Assembly (NCBI GenBank): GCA_024867545.1
Contig: JANFNE010000010.1
Span: 186,001 to 250,000 of the forward strand
Length of the DNA stretch: 64,000 bases
Direction: 5' to 3'
Source: Phytopythium helicoides
Lineage: Eukaryota > Oomycota > Peronosporomycetes > Pythiales > Pythiaceae
This document shows, in pieces, positions 22,742-31,993 of the stretch; position 1 is the stretch's first letter, and the number at the start of each line of letters is the position of its first letter. Under the pieces are notes generated by a model. That model saw only the letters and a list, made by a program, of their open reading frames with translations. It had not been told where the DNA came from and did no database searches. A program made the position numbers and the translations under genes.

Positions 22742-24234
22742 ATGGCGAGTGTGAGACCCCTCCACCATCGAGACATCGTCATCGAGCAATCCGTGTCGGC
22801 GTCGGAGATTGTCGATGAAGCTCTTCTCAAAGACGTGTACCGGCACGATGGTGACAGTGCCTCGACGTCTGACAAGCTTCCTCTCTTGAAAGACGTCGCG
22901 AATACCTCGGAGGCGACCACAATCGTCGAGAATGGTCCCTATCAAGGATGGAGTATCGCCAGAACCAAAGGACTCAGTTACATCATCTTCTCGGCACTCA
23001 ACTTTAGCATCGCCTCCGCATGCATCAAGTACGATAGCGGCTACATCGGGTCTCAAGAAGTGATGCTTTGGCGATCGGTCGTCGGTCTCGCGATCAATTA
23101 CGTACGTACCTTCGTATGTTGGGTCGTTTGTGTGTGTGTGTGTGTGTGTGCGAGTTGATCAGATCGAATAACGGAGACTGGCGCAAATGATGCATACAGG
23201 TGTGGCTGCGACGACGAAAAGTGAGCTTGGACGTTCATCCTTCGCGCCGATCGATGCTCCTGTTCCGGATTGTGGTCGGAACCCTCAGCATGAGCGTTCG
23301 CTTCTACGCCATGGCCAACATGGTACTCACTGACGCCACGGTGATCATTTTCACGAGTCCGACCATGACGTTCTTGCTGGTACAGTACTGTATTGCTGCT
23401 GAAGTGCTCTCTGTTTTCTCCATTCGAACGAATGTGGTCTCGCACTCACGCAACCCACTTGCATCACAGGGAGCCGTGTTCCTCCAAGAACAGATCGACC
23501 GCACCGACTTTCTGTGCGCTCTTCTCTCCTTCACAGGCGTTGTCTTCGTGGCTCGTCCGACTTTTCTGTTTCCAACGGATAGTGTCACAGCACCACCACC
23601 ACCACCAGCAGTAGTAGTAACGAAGGAAACCAGACCGCTCGCAGTCGCCGCAGCAATCGCGGGGTCAATCACGCAGTCCATCGTTTACATTTGCATGCGG
23701 AAGCTCAAGGACGTCGACCCGTTGGTGTCGACTCACTACTTGATGCTGGCTTCAGTGCTGTTTGCCGCCATCGCGATGTGGTTCGCAAACGAGGTAACGT
23801 CTGCCTGCTTGTTTTTGTTTGTTTTGTTTTGTTTTTGCTTTCTTTCTCTCTTGGTTTTCTCGCACATACATGTATGACTCGTCTGAGAGTTGTTCCTGCG
23901 AACCAACGAGCCAGCCACTCCTTCTCACAAAACTAACTGAAACATGTTTCTTGATCCAACATCCCAGAACTTCGTCGTCCCCACAAACGCGTGGGCTATC
24001 TTTGCGCTCGTCGCCACCGCCTTCTCCTCCGTCGGACAGATATTCATGACGCTAGGCTTCCAGCATGAGAAAGCCGGCATCGCATCCGTCATGCGATACT
24101 TCGACGTCCTCTTCGTATTGATTCTGGACGTCGCGGTGCTGCGCGAACAAGTGAGCGTGTACAGCATCGTGGGCGGGACGATCATCCTGGTCGGCGCCGT
24201 GGTGATTGTGATGCGGCGCGCACAGACGTCTTGA
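22742..24234 (+). CDS. EamA/DMT-family transporter, copy 3
   Basis: Four exons: 22742-23101, 23200-23379, 23470-23793 and 23968-24234, giving 376 residues. Very close to copy 2 (YIIFSALNFSIASACIKYDS, QEVMLWRSVVGLAINY, SITQSIVYICMRKLKDVDP). Intron 1 has a (GT)n run at about 23130-23150. The exon-3 loop is proline-rich (TAPPPPPAVVVTK). Exon 4 lacks one codon found in copy 2 (ATAFSS against ATATFSS), and its silent sites agree with copy 1. The protein is expected to be a small-molecule exporter in the plasma or an endomembrane; the substrate is unknown. Confidence 0.9.
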
Positions 24235-25296
24235 GGCCGAGAGGTCGAGTGAGGGACTTGGATTCCGATGTTGCCGAGGATAGATGCAAGCACTCCACTC
24301 CGCTATGGTACGCGGAGGAGCTTATAGAGTCGTGATGGACAGCAAGAATGCAATTTATGCATTCGAAGTAATTTGATCACTCTTAGCACTACTCAACAAT
24401 GCAGCTATCTTCTGCAAGCACAGACATGATCAAGGGTGTCGCGTTCGTAAATTTGCTTGGAGATTGATAATGAACTCGACTAGGTCGATACGAGGCAATG
24501 GTGGCCCTCTTTCTGCGTTTTGATGCTTTTCGATTGTTGTGGAGTAATGATGACAAAGGGCGATATCTGTATAGAGCTTTACATATTTGAAGCATGGCAT
24601 GGGGAAGTATACGTGCTGGCAGACCAATGAAACACGACATGTTCTTGCGCAGCCTGCCGTTCTTTCACATTCAAACGCGCGATTGCTATGTTTTCTTTAC
24701 GTAAGTCGTGACAGCATCTCGATCAGCTTTGTAGTTGTGAAGTAACACAGGTTAAATATGTCTTAGTCTGCACGAATCTTCGTAATATTTCTTCGAGGCT
24801 GGCTGATGAAGAAGTTGAGCTAATCCACATTTCATGGTGGCGCAGCAATATATGACCGTTTGAACATTCAAAAGGTGGTGCAAGTGGCTGTGAACCGAGC
24901 CTTTTCAAGCTCACTGTGGATGATCTTGCAATGACAGCGGTGATTCGCGATTTGGCTTTCCGTTTGACATTTGAAAGATCATAGCCACGTTTGCAGTTGA
25001 TTTAGCTGCGGTGGTAGCGAATTTCACATCGGAACGCGTCGAATCGCTGAAAGGACAGACACTCAAGGAATCTTCATCGATGAGGAGAGCATTCCCGAGC
25101 TCATTTTGCCTTTGGAGAGAGTGAGAGAGCATGAGAGAAACTCATCGACAGCCATCGCCTAGAGTCTAAATTTGTTCATTCTCGCTTTCTTCTAGCGCTG
25201 TGTACAAGTGGTTTGGTCGGACTTGGGGTGGTTGCATGGTACATCGTACTGTACTGCACTCGGAGCTGGTCTTCATCGCTCGGCGTTGTCTCCTCC
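24235..25296. other. Long intergenic region between DMT copy 3 and protease 1
   Basis: This 1.06-kb stretch has no supportable gene. 24235-24350 is the end of duplication unit B and includes the CTCCGC/GCGGAG hairpin (24298-24303 and 24312-24317). 24351-25090 is comparatively AT-rich with only short frames. 25104-25195 resembles 21663-21765. Confidence 0.5.
25104..25195 (+). repeat. Dispersed non-coding repeat, second copy
   Basis: Partner of 21663-21765: ATTTTGCCTTTGGAGAGA, CCTAGAGTCTAAATTTGTTC and TTCTCGCTTTCTTCT in the same order and orientation. It lies about 100 bp downstream (genomic left) of the stop of protease 1. Confidence 0.6.
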
Positions 25297-26811
25297 TCAT
25301 TCGCCAATCAGGTCCATGGCTTTTCGTCTTCGGCCCGCGCAGATGATCCCAATTACCGTCAAGATGATTGTCAGCCCAGTCACGATCCCAGCGACGACGA
25401 TCCACATTTCCGGTGAAAGTCCGCAAAAGATGACACTGCCACCCCCGTCAACTTCCGTGCGGTAGGAGGTGGAGACTGCGCCAGTGGGAATGACTGGGAA
25501 CACATTGAGCCCGCAGTTGATCTTGTCATCGGCAGCGAGGCGCATGAAGCCGTCCTCGCCCCAAGACGCGCCGTACGAGTTCTTGAGGATCCAGTAGTCG
25601 ACCTGCTCGTTCGTCGTTTCGTTTGTCGTCGTGCCGTAGCCGACGAGCATGAGTGCGTGGTCGATTAACGAGCTCGAGGCAAAGTCGCCGTCATCGGGAC
25701 ACTCGTAGATGCCACTCTTGTACTCCTTGAACGATCCGCCCGAGTTGATCGCCACCGAGATCGGCTGCTGCTGCAACGCAATGCGGAGCAACTCACTAGC
25801 GTCACTGCTATTGTCACAAGACTTGCCAACGACTTGGTCCCAGCCGCTGATCGTCGCCGCGGCAGGGGCCGTCACATTCTTGCACACGCGAGTGAACTCC
25901 GCGCTGCCGTCTTCCTCCTCATCGTACGGGAGCTCGAGCTGCGTCAAGAGCGACCAGTTCTGCGACGCCGCGTCTTCGAATGCGGCGTGTGTCATTCCAC
26001 CGTCGCAGCCATTGTTGTCGGAGCCCCAGGCCATCTTGCTCTCGAGCCACGAGGCGCCGTCAACGGTCGAGTTGACCCAGCAGTAGGTGAAGGTCGTGGC
26101 CATGGCGCTCGTGCTGCAGGCGAGGAACTGCTGCGGGGACAGCGACTGCGGCTCCGTGTTGGAGTTGACGACGACCGCGGCCTCAATGGCGTCCGCGGCC
26201 GCAAAGGCCCAGCAGCTCCCGCACTGCTGTTGGCTCTTGACGTCGGTGCAGATGCTCTTGCCGAGCGGGTTGTCGGTCGAGCACCAGTTGAGGCTCGTGG
26301 GGATCTCCTCGGTCAGCTGCCGCTCATCCCTCTGCTGCAGCCGTCGCCTCTCTCGCTTGCGCCTCGCCGCGCGTTGCTCCTGCTGCACGAACTCGATCGG
26401 CGACAGCATTCTCCCCTCGTCCTCGTACAGGTGCCGCGCCGTGACGCCCACCGAGTAGGCGAACTCGAGCCCAACATCCGCCGCGATCTTGTGAACCTCT
26501 GCCACGACCCACAGCTCGTCAGTGCCTCCCTCGCCGCCACCCTCTTCTCGCCCGCGGACTTGCCTTCCACGTAGCGGACGTGCGTCTCGAGCCGCCGCTA
26601 GCGCGTCGGCGTCCGCCGTGGGGCTGAGCAGCTCGTCCTCCATGAGCTGCCGCGCGAGTGCCGCCGCGTCCACCGCTCGCCCCTGGCGGTCCGCCCACAG
26701 GCATCGCTCGCGCGCGCACTCGACCAGCGAGCCGTACGCGCTCCCACCTGCGAGCGCGCGACTCGCGCCGAGTTCCAGCGCCAGCAGCGCGACGGCCGCG
26801 CGCGCTCTCAT
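25297..26811 (-). CDS. Papain-like (C1A) cysteine protease with C-terminal membrane anchor, copy 1
   Basis: An intact single exon of 504 residues. A signal peptide (VALLALELGASRALAG) is followed by a ~150-residue propeptide with a basic run (RRKRERRRLQQRDERQ) before the mature domain at SLNWCS. Catalytic features: oxyanion Gln and Cys in KSQQQCGSCWAF, His in IDHALMLVGYG, Asn in WILKNSYGASWGEDG. NGCDGGM is also present. After NCGLNVFPVIPTGA comes a linker and one membrane helix (VVAGIVTGLTIILTVIGIIC) with a short basic cytosolic tail (AGRRRKAMDLIGE). The protease should face the lumen or cell exterior, tethered to the membrane. It is more diverged from copies 2 and 3 than they are from each other. 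Confidence 0.9.
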   Translation of the reverse strand: MRARAAVALLALELGASRALAGGSAYGSLVECARERCLWADRQGRAVDAAALARQLMEDELLSPTADADALAAARDARPLRGRQVRGREEGGGEGGTDELWVVAEVHKIAADVGLEFAYSVGVTARHLYEDEGRMLSPIEFVQQEQRAARRKRERRRLQQRDERQLTEEIPTSLNWCSTDNPLGKSICTDVKSQQQCGSCWAFAAADAIEAAVVVNSNTEPQSLSPQQFLACSTSAMATTFTYCWVNSTVDGASWLESKMAWGSDNNGCDGGMTHAAFEDAASQNWSLLTQLELPYDEEEDGSAEFTRVCKNVTAPAAATISGWDQVVGKSCDNSSDASELLRIALQQQPISVAINSGGSFKEYKSGIYECPDDGDFASSSLIDHALMLVGYGTTTNETTNEQVDYWILKNSYGASWGEDGFMRLAADDKINCGLNVFPVIPTGAVSTSYRTEVDGGGSVIFCGLSPEMWIVVAGIVTGLTIILTVIGIICAGRRRKAMDLIGE

Positions 26812-27188
26812 GACCGCGGAGGTCTCGAGACTGCGCCGGCGAGCGAGCGGAGCAGCGAGCGAGCGAGCGAGCGACTGGGCGCCGCACGACGGGGAGAAGG
26901 AGCAGAGCTGGACCGACGCTGCATGGCGCGATTACGCCGGCCAAGAGGGTGTCGAGACCCGCCCCCGCGATGGACGACACGCGCTTACTAAGGCCAAGAC
27001 TAGCGTTCTGATCCAACGTAGCTGCTCGACCTTGCAGTTGCGGAGCGTGTCAGGAACAGCAAGGACCGTGTCATCGGTGGAAGGAGCAGCGCGAGCTGGA
27101 GATGGACGGGAGCAACGAAACTCAAGACGACAACAGGATCTATGAACCGGGTCGGACCGCCAGGCAGACTGACTCATCCACGACCTCC
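26812..27188. other. Spacer between proteases 1 and 2
   Basis: 377 bp, with a GC-rich GAGCGAGCGAGCGA run near 26856-26874 next to the start of protease 1. No gene was recognised. It should hold the promoter of protease 1 and the 3' end of protease 2, both read on the minus strand. Confidence 0.45.
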
Positions 27189-28741
27189 TCACTCACCCTC
27201 CTCACTCGCGAGGACTCGTGATATTGTACGATGAGGCGTTAGCGGCACAGCGCCTAGCGCTGTCCAGTCGGGCGTGCGCGACAGGTAGACCGTACCCGAG
27301 TTCTGCTCGCGGATCTTCTTGAGCTTGCGCGTGCTGTAGATGATGCCGATCGTCGTCGACACGACCGTGACGATCGTCGTGGCCGCCGCCACCGCGATCC
27401 ACCCCGCCACGCTCAGACCCACGAACACCTTATCGCCACCGCCGTCCACGCTCGAGTTCGCAGGCGGCACCGGCCGACGCACCCGTGGGGATCACGGGGA
27501 ACACGTTCAGGCCGCAGTTGGCAATGTCGTCGGCCAGCAGCTTCATGTAGCCGGCGCTTCCCCACGACGACCCGTACGAGTTCTTGAGGATCCAGTAGTC
27601 GCCATCCGACGACGTGCCATAGCCCACCTAGCAGCAGAGCGTGGTTCACATCGTCCTTCGAGGACAGAACGCCGCTGTTCGGGCACGTGTAGTAGCCACC
27701 CGAGTAGTCGGAGAACGGATCCTCCGAGTTGATGGCCACGGCGATCGGCTGCGATGCAAGAGCTGTCTTGAGGAGCGTGTTTGCGTCCGAACTCGCCGAG
27801 CAATCAGTGCCCATGGCCTGCTCCCAACCAGTGATACTGGCAGCAGCCTCGTCGTCGCTGACGTCGCACGACGAATTGGAGCCGGATGCCGACCCCGATG
27901 CAGAGTCGTCGTAAGGGAGCTCCAACTGCGTAAGCAGACCCCACGAGTACTGTGCGGCGTCCATGAAGGCGCCGTGGGTCATACCACCGTTGCAGCCGTC
28001 GTTCTGCGACTCCCACTTGATCTCCGACTCGATCCAGGTCGCTCCCGTGACGCCGTTGCTGGCCCAGCAGTACTCGAACGTCTGCGTAGTCTCGCGCGTA
28101 CTGCACGTCAGGAACTGCTGCGGTGACAGAGCAACGGCGGCTGACTGGTTGGCAGCGAGCACCACAGCAGTCTCGATGGCATCGGCGGCAGCGAAAGCCC
28201 AGCAACTACCGCAGTTCTGCTGACTCTTGACGGCCGAGCAGATGTCGTAGCCCACCGAGTTGACAGTCGAGCACCAGTTGAGCGTGTCTCCCGAGGACGA
28301 CGACGTGCCCGTGGAGCCGCTGGTGGACGCCAGTCGACGCGCGCGCGCCTTAATCTCCTGGTGCACGAGCATCTCCGGCAGCAGCTTGCGCTTACTGCCC
28401 TCGCTCAGGTGGCGCTCGCTCACGCCCATGCGGTACGAGAAGGCGTGGCCCATGCGCTCGGCGTACATGTGGACGTCCTCGATGTAGGTCATGTGCTCCT
28501 GCAGGTTGCGCGAGGCGCTGTCAAGCTGGTCGTAGTCGTCGAGGAAGCGCTGCAGCATGAGCTCGCGCAGTTCTCTGGGACGCAGCAGCTCGCCATTGTC
28601 GCCGGCCCAGAGGCACGGAGAGGCGTCGGAGCGCTCGGGCGGACAGCTGACGAGCGTGCCGATCGAGTGCGCGGGCTCGGCGACGGCCGCGGGGGCGGCG
28701 AGCACGGCCGCGAGCGCCGCGAGGCGCAGCGGGGAGAACAT
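27189..28741 (-). pseudogene. Papain-like (C1A) membrane-anchored protease, copy 2, two frameshifts
   Basis: Starts MFSPLRLAALAAVLAAPAAVA (signal peptide) at 28741 and is nearly identical to copy 3. The mature domain has NWCSTVN, SQQNCGSCWAF and NGCNGGMTHGAF. The frame breaks at about 27623-27632, just after the catalytic His (VNHALLLGG, where copy 3 has HAILLVGYG), and again at about 27460-27467 (TGASAGAA into NSSVDGGGDKV). Each is one extra base. Correcting both gives 516 residues ending in the membrane helix AGWIAVAAATTIVTVVSTTI and a longer cytosolic tail than copy 3. As written, the protein would lose the active-site Asn and the anchor. It is one arm of an inverted repeat. Confidence 0.8.
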
Positions 28742-31600
28742 GGCGGCGGGAACGGAGCTGCTCGCAGGTCGCCGATTGTAAATAGCGCTCGGCGGTGCAG
28801 GCGGAGGTGGGCTGGCTGCGTGGAGTTGCGATTTGGGGAAAGGCGCGATTTTGGGGGGGCGGTGGGGGACTGCGGTGGAGGAAAATCGCGATTTTGGGGG
28901 ATTGGTAGTGGACAATGGTGGAGCGGCGCGGGAGATCCGCGGTTTGATCCGGAACGAAGGAGTCACACGGGGAGGGTGCCAGCGGGCGGGTTCTCTTGGC
29001 GAATGTATGGAGGATGGAAGAGAGCCAGGCGGAATGGATTTTTTGGACGGAAATCGCGATTTAGAGAAAAGGAGATTTTGCAAAGGGTATACAAACCCCG
29101 AGACGAATCATGGTTGAGGCGGGACCGACAGGATCACATCGCGACGATGCCGAGCGCTCCTGTTGTGCTTCGTCGCCTTGCTCCGACCTCGAGGTCTGTT
29201 CCAAATGTGCCTGCATCGTGGCGTCGACTTTCGCTGCTCCACACACACACAGCGGTAGGAAAATATCTTGCATTGAGGCCAGATGGATGACAAATGACAA
29301 ATCGAGTCGACGCCATTTCTGAAGCAATCAGCAAGAGCTACAACTACTTGCACACGACTGCGTTGAGCCCATGTTTGTCCCGCCCGTTGCTGCTGAGGCG
29401 GGTCACTCTCACACCAGTCGCTACCGTTTGTCGAGTCGCCGGTAGACACAGCAGACACGACATCGCTCCTAGGAAAACGTCCACGATGCACTCGCGCATA
29501 GAACTTGTTGGCTAGTTGAGGTGTTCACTGAAGTGTGTCGACGCTAACGACCACCACAATCGCGGATGTTCTGAAGGGTGTCTCCCTCAACGATCATGCG
29601 GCCTCCATCACTCTGTCCTGGTTGATCCGAGCAACACAACGGAATAAAACTCCCCCAGCCACTCTCCGGTCTCGACAACAACACGCTCATGGCATCGCGT
29701 CATGAGACACTGGCAATGGCGTTCGTGAGCCCACAAGCAGTGAGTAACAGCAACAATCGAGACTCAACGTAGACTGCGCCATTCGGGTGTCCTCCCGTGG
29801 GATTCAGCGAGCCCTAATGCTTATGGCGAGGCCAAACCCGTAGATCGCCTGCGTCCAAGACGCCGAACGCAAGACTGAAGATCCACCGCATTGAGTCATC
29901 AAGATGACGGACACCGACAGTTTCGACGATTCACTGTCCCAGCGAGCCGAGTTGGATTTGCTCCTGTGCATATGGCAAACCCGTGGCGTTGGACTCCTTG
30001 AGAAGTTCACTGTTCGAAATCGTCCGGTCGAGCAGCTCTTCAACGTGTCGAGATTAAGTCGTCGATGTCGTTGCAACCAAAACGGAATCACTCCTGAAGC
30101 ACACTCGAAGAGCACAAGTCCCGCCGCCATGTTCTCCCCGCTGCGCCTCGCGGCGCTCGCGGCCGTGCTCGCCGCCCCCGCGGCCGTCGCCGAGCCCGCG
30201 CACTCGATCGGCACGCTCGTCAGCTGTCCGCCCGAGCGCTCCGACGCCTCTCCGTGCCTCTGGGCCGGCGACAACGGCGAGCTGCTGCGTCCCAGAGAGC
30301 TGCGAGAGCTCATGCTGCAGCGCTTCCTCGACGACTACGAGCAGCTCGACAGCGCCACGCGCAACCTGCAGGAGCACATGGCCTACATCGAGGACGTCCA
30401 CATGTACGCCGAGCGCATGGGCCACGCCTTCTCGTACCGCATGGGCGTGAGCGAGCGCCACCTGAGCGAGAGCAGCAAGCGCAAGCTGCTGCCGGAGATG
30501 CTCGTGCACCAGGAGATGAAGGCGCGTACTCGTCGACTGGCGTCCACCAACACATCCTCCGGGGACACGCTCAACTGGTGCTCGACCGTCAACCCGGTGG
30601 GTCACAGCATTTGCTCACCTGCAAAAAGTCAGAAAAACTGTGGTAGTTGTTGGTCGTTCGCTGCCGCGGATGCCATTGAGACTGCCGTGGTGCTGGCTGC
30701 CAACCAGTCCGCCGCTGTCGCGCTGTCGCCGCAGCAGTTCCTGACGTGTAGCACGAGAGCGACCACGCAGACATTCGAGTACTGCTGGGCCAGCAACGGC
30801 GTCACGGGAGCGACCTGGATCAAGCCGGAGATGAAGTGGGAATCACAGAACGACGGCTGCAACGGTGGTATGACCCACGGCGCCTTCATGGACGCCGCGC
30901 AGTACTCATGGGGACTCGTCACCGAGCTCAAGCTCCCTTACGACGACTCGGCGGTGGGGTCGACATCCGGCTCCAATTCGTCGTGCGACGTCAGCGACGA
31001 CGAGGCTGCTGCCAGTATCACTGGTTGGGAGCAGGCCATGGGCACTGATTGCTCGGCGAGTTCGGACGCTAGCACGCTCCTCAAGACAGCTCTTGCGTCG
31101 CAGCCGATCGCCGTGGCCATCAACTCGGAGGGCTCGTTCTCCGACTACTCGGGTGGCTACTACACGTGCCTAAACGGCGGTGTGCTGAAGTCCACGTCTG
31201 ATCTGAATCATGCCATCTTGCTGGTGGGCTACGGCACATCGACGGAAGGCGACTACTGGATCCTCAAGAACTCGTACGGGTCGTCGTGGGGAAGCGCCGG
31301 CTACATGCGGCTGCTGGCCGACGACATTGCCAACTGCGGCCTGAACGTGTTCCCCGTGATCCCCACGGGTGCGTCGGCCGGTGCTGCTGCGAACTCGAGC
31401 GTGGACGGCGGTGGCGATAAGGTGTTCGTGGGTCTGAGCGTGGCGGGGTGGATCGCGGTGGCGGCGGCCACGACGCTCGTCACGGTCGTGTCAACCTCAA
31501 TCGGCATCATCTACAGCAATCGCAAGCTTCAGAAGCTCCGCGAGCAGAACGCCACCACCACGTACTTGTCACGCACAACGCCCAGCTCGGCACCCGTCGA
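27200..31600. repeat. Large inverted repeat formed by protease copies 2 and 3
   Basis: Arms are about 27200-28741 (minus) and 30129-31600 (plus), near-identical over most of about 1.5 kb, with a 1.39-kb unrelated centre. Identity starts almost at the two ATGs and fades in the C-terminal cytosolic tails. Such a palindrome can extrude or recombine, and it allows gene conversion between arms. Confidence 0.8.
28742..30128. other. Centre of the inverted protease repeat
   Basis: 1387 bp between two head-to-head protease start codons. No gene is supported: the frames here are short or are 5' extensions of the protease frames (28742-29083 minus, 29904-30128 plus) with low-complexity content. The two halves do not look like inverted copies of each other, so the duplication boundary lies close to the start codons. 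Both promoters should be here. Confidence 0.5.
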
Positions 31601-31610
31601 CGCCGCGTAG
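30129..31610 (+). CDS. Papain-like (C1A) cysteine protease with C-terminal membrane anchor, copy 3
   Basis: An intact single exon of 493 residues. Signal peptide MFSPLRLAALAAVLAAPAAVA, then a propeptide containing MAYIEDVHMYAERMGHAFSY. The mature domain begins near LNWCSTVNPVGH. Catalytic Gln and Cys are in SQKNCGSCWSF, His in LNHAILLVGYG, Asn in WILKNSYGSSWGSAG. The luminal domain ends NCGLNVFPVIPTGA, followed by one membrane helix (AGWIAVAAATTLVTVVSTSI) and a ~35-residue cytosolic tail. ATG 30129 was chosen because the signal peptide follows directly; the open frame from 29904 looks like 5' UTR. A membrane-bound, outward-facing protease is inferred. Copy 2 is its inverted sister. Confidence 0.9.
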   Translation: MFSPLRLAALAAVLAAPAAVAEPAHSIGTLVSCPPERSDASPCLWAGDNGELLRPRELRELMLQRFLDDYEQLDSATRNLQEHMAYIEDVHMYAERMGHAFSYRMGVSERHLSESSKRKLLPEMLVHQEMKARTRRLASTNTSSGDTLNWCSTVNPVGHSICSPAKSQKNCGSCWSFAAADAIETAVVLAANQSAAVALSPQQFLTCSTRATTQTFEYCWASNGVTGATWIKPEMKWESQNDGCNGGMTHGAFMDAAQYSWGLVTELKLPYDDSAVGSTSGSNSSCDVSDDEAAASITGWEQAMGTDCSASSDASTLLKTALASQPIAVAINSEGSFSDYSGGYYTCLNGGVLKSTSDLNHAILLVGYGTSTEGDYWILKNSYGSSWGSAGYMRLLADDIANCGLNVFPVIPTGASAGAAANSSVDGGGDKVFVGLSVAGWIAVAAATTLVTVVSTSIGIIYSNRKLQKLREQNATTTYLSRTTPSSAPVDAA

Positions 31611-31993
31611 CCATCGCGCCACGTACGCGAGGAATCTCCTGGCTCGAATCTCGGTCTCTCGCGCTCACTATGCGCCTGCTTCAACCACCATCACCGGACC
31701 CGCTCCGCGTCCCTTTTCTGCTCGGCGGCGTCGCCCATCATAGGCCACGTCCCATCCGTCAGCCGTCTTCAGTGTACCGTATCTCTTCGACTAGCTCCGT
31801 AAGTATACAAACCGCCAGTGAACATGTCACCAACCACATGGCTACGCCCTTCTTGCCGTCGCGTCCTGCGTAGCTCGTCGCCCCCTACGGTATCAATCGC
31901 GCCATCCCGTCCGCCACCTCGGCACGACTGGCAGAGCGCGAGTCGCCGCCGAGCCCCAAGCAGCCCCAGCGGATCCAGCAGCAGCCGAAGCGA
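31611..31993 (+). other. Spacer between protease 3 and mitochondrial carrier
   Basis: 383 bp, pyrimidine-rich, with no gene seen. Short frames run through it (31448-31873 and 31818-32198) but they are alternative frames of neighbouring GC-rich coding sequence. Confidence 0.45.

Larger units (their letters stand above)
21973..24350 (+). repeat. Segmental duplication, unit B
   Basis: Copy of 17241-19672. It starts within a DMT last exon, contains the spacer and DMT copy 3, and ends after AGCAAGAATG at 24350. Differences from unit A include small deletions in the spacer and introns and a different repeat-encoded loop in exon 3. Confidence 0.85.

Noticed and set aside
29620..29640. CCTGGTTGATCC, resembling the start of 18S rRNA
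   Set aside because: Only about 12 bases match and no rRNA sequence follows; chance.
29904..30128. N-terminal extension of protease copy 3 (MTDTDSFDDSLSQ...)
   Set aside because: It would bury the signal peptide and has no counterpart upstream of copy 2.
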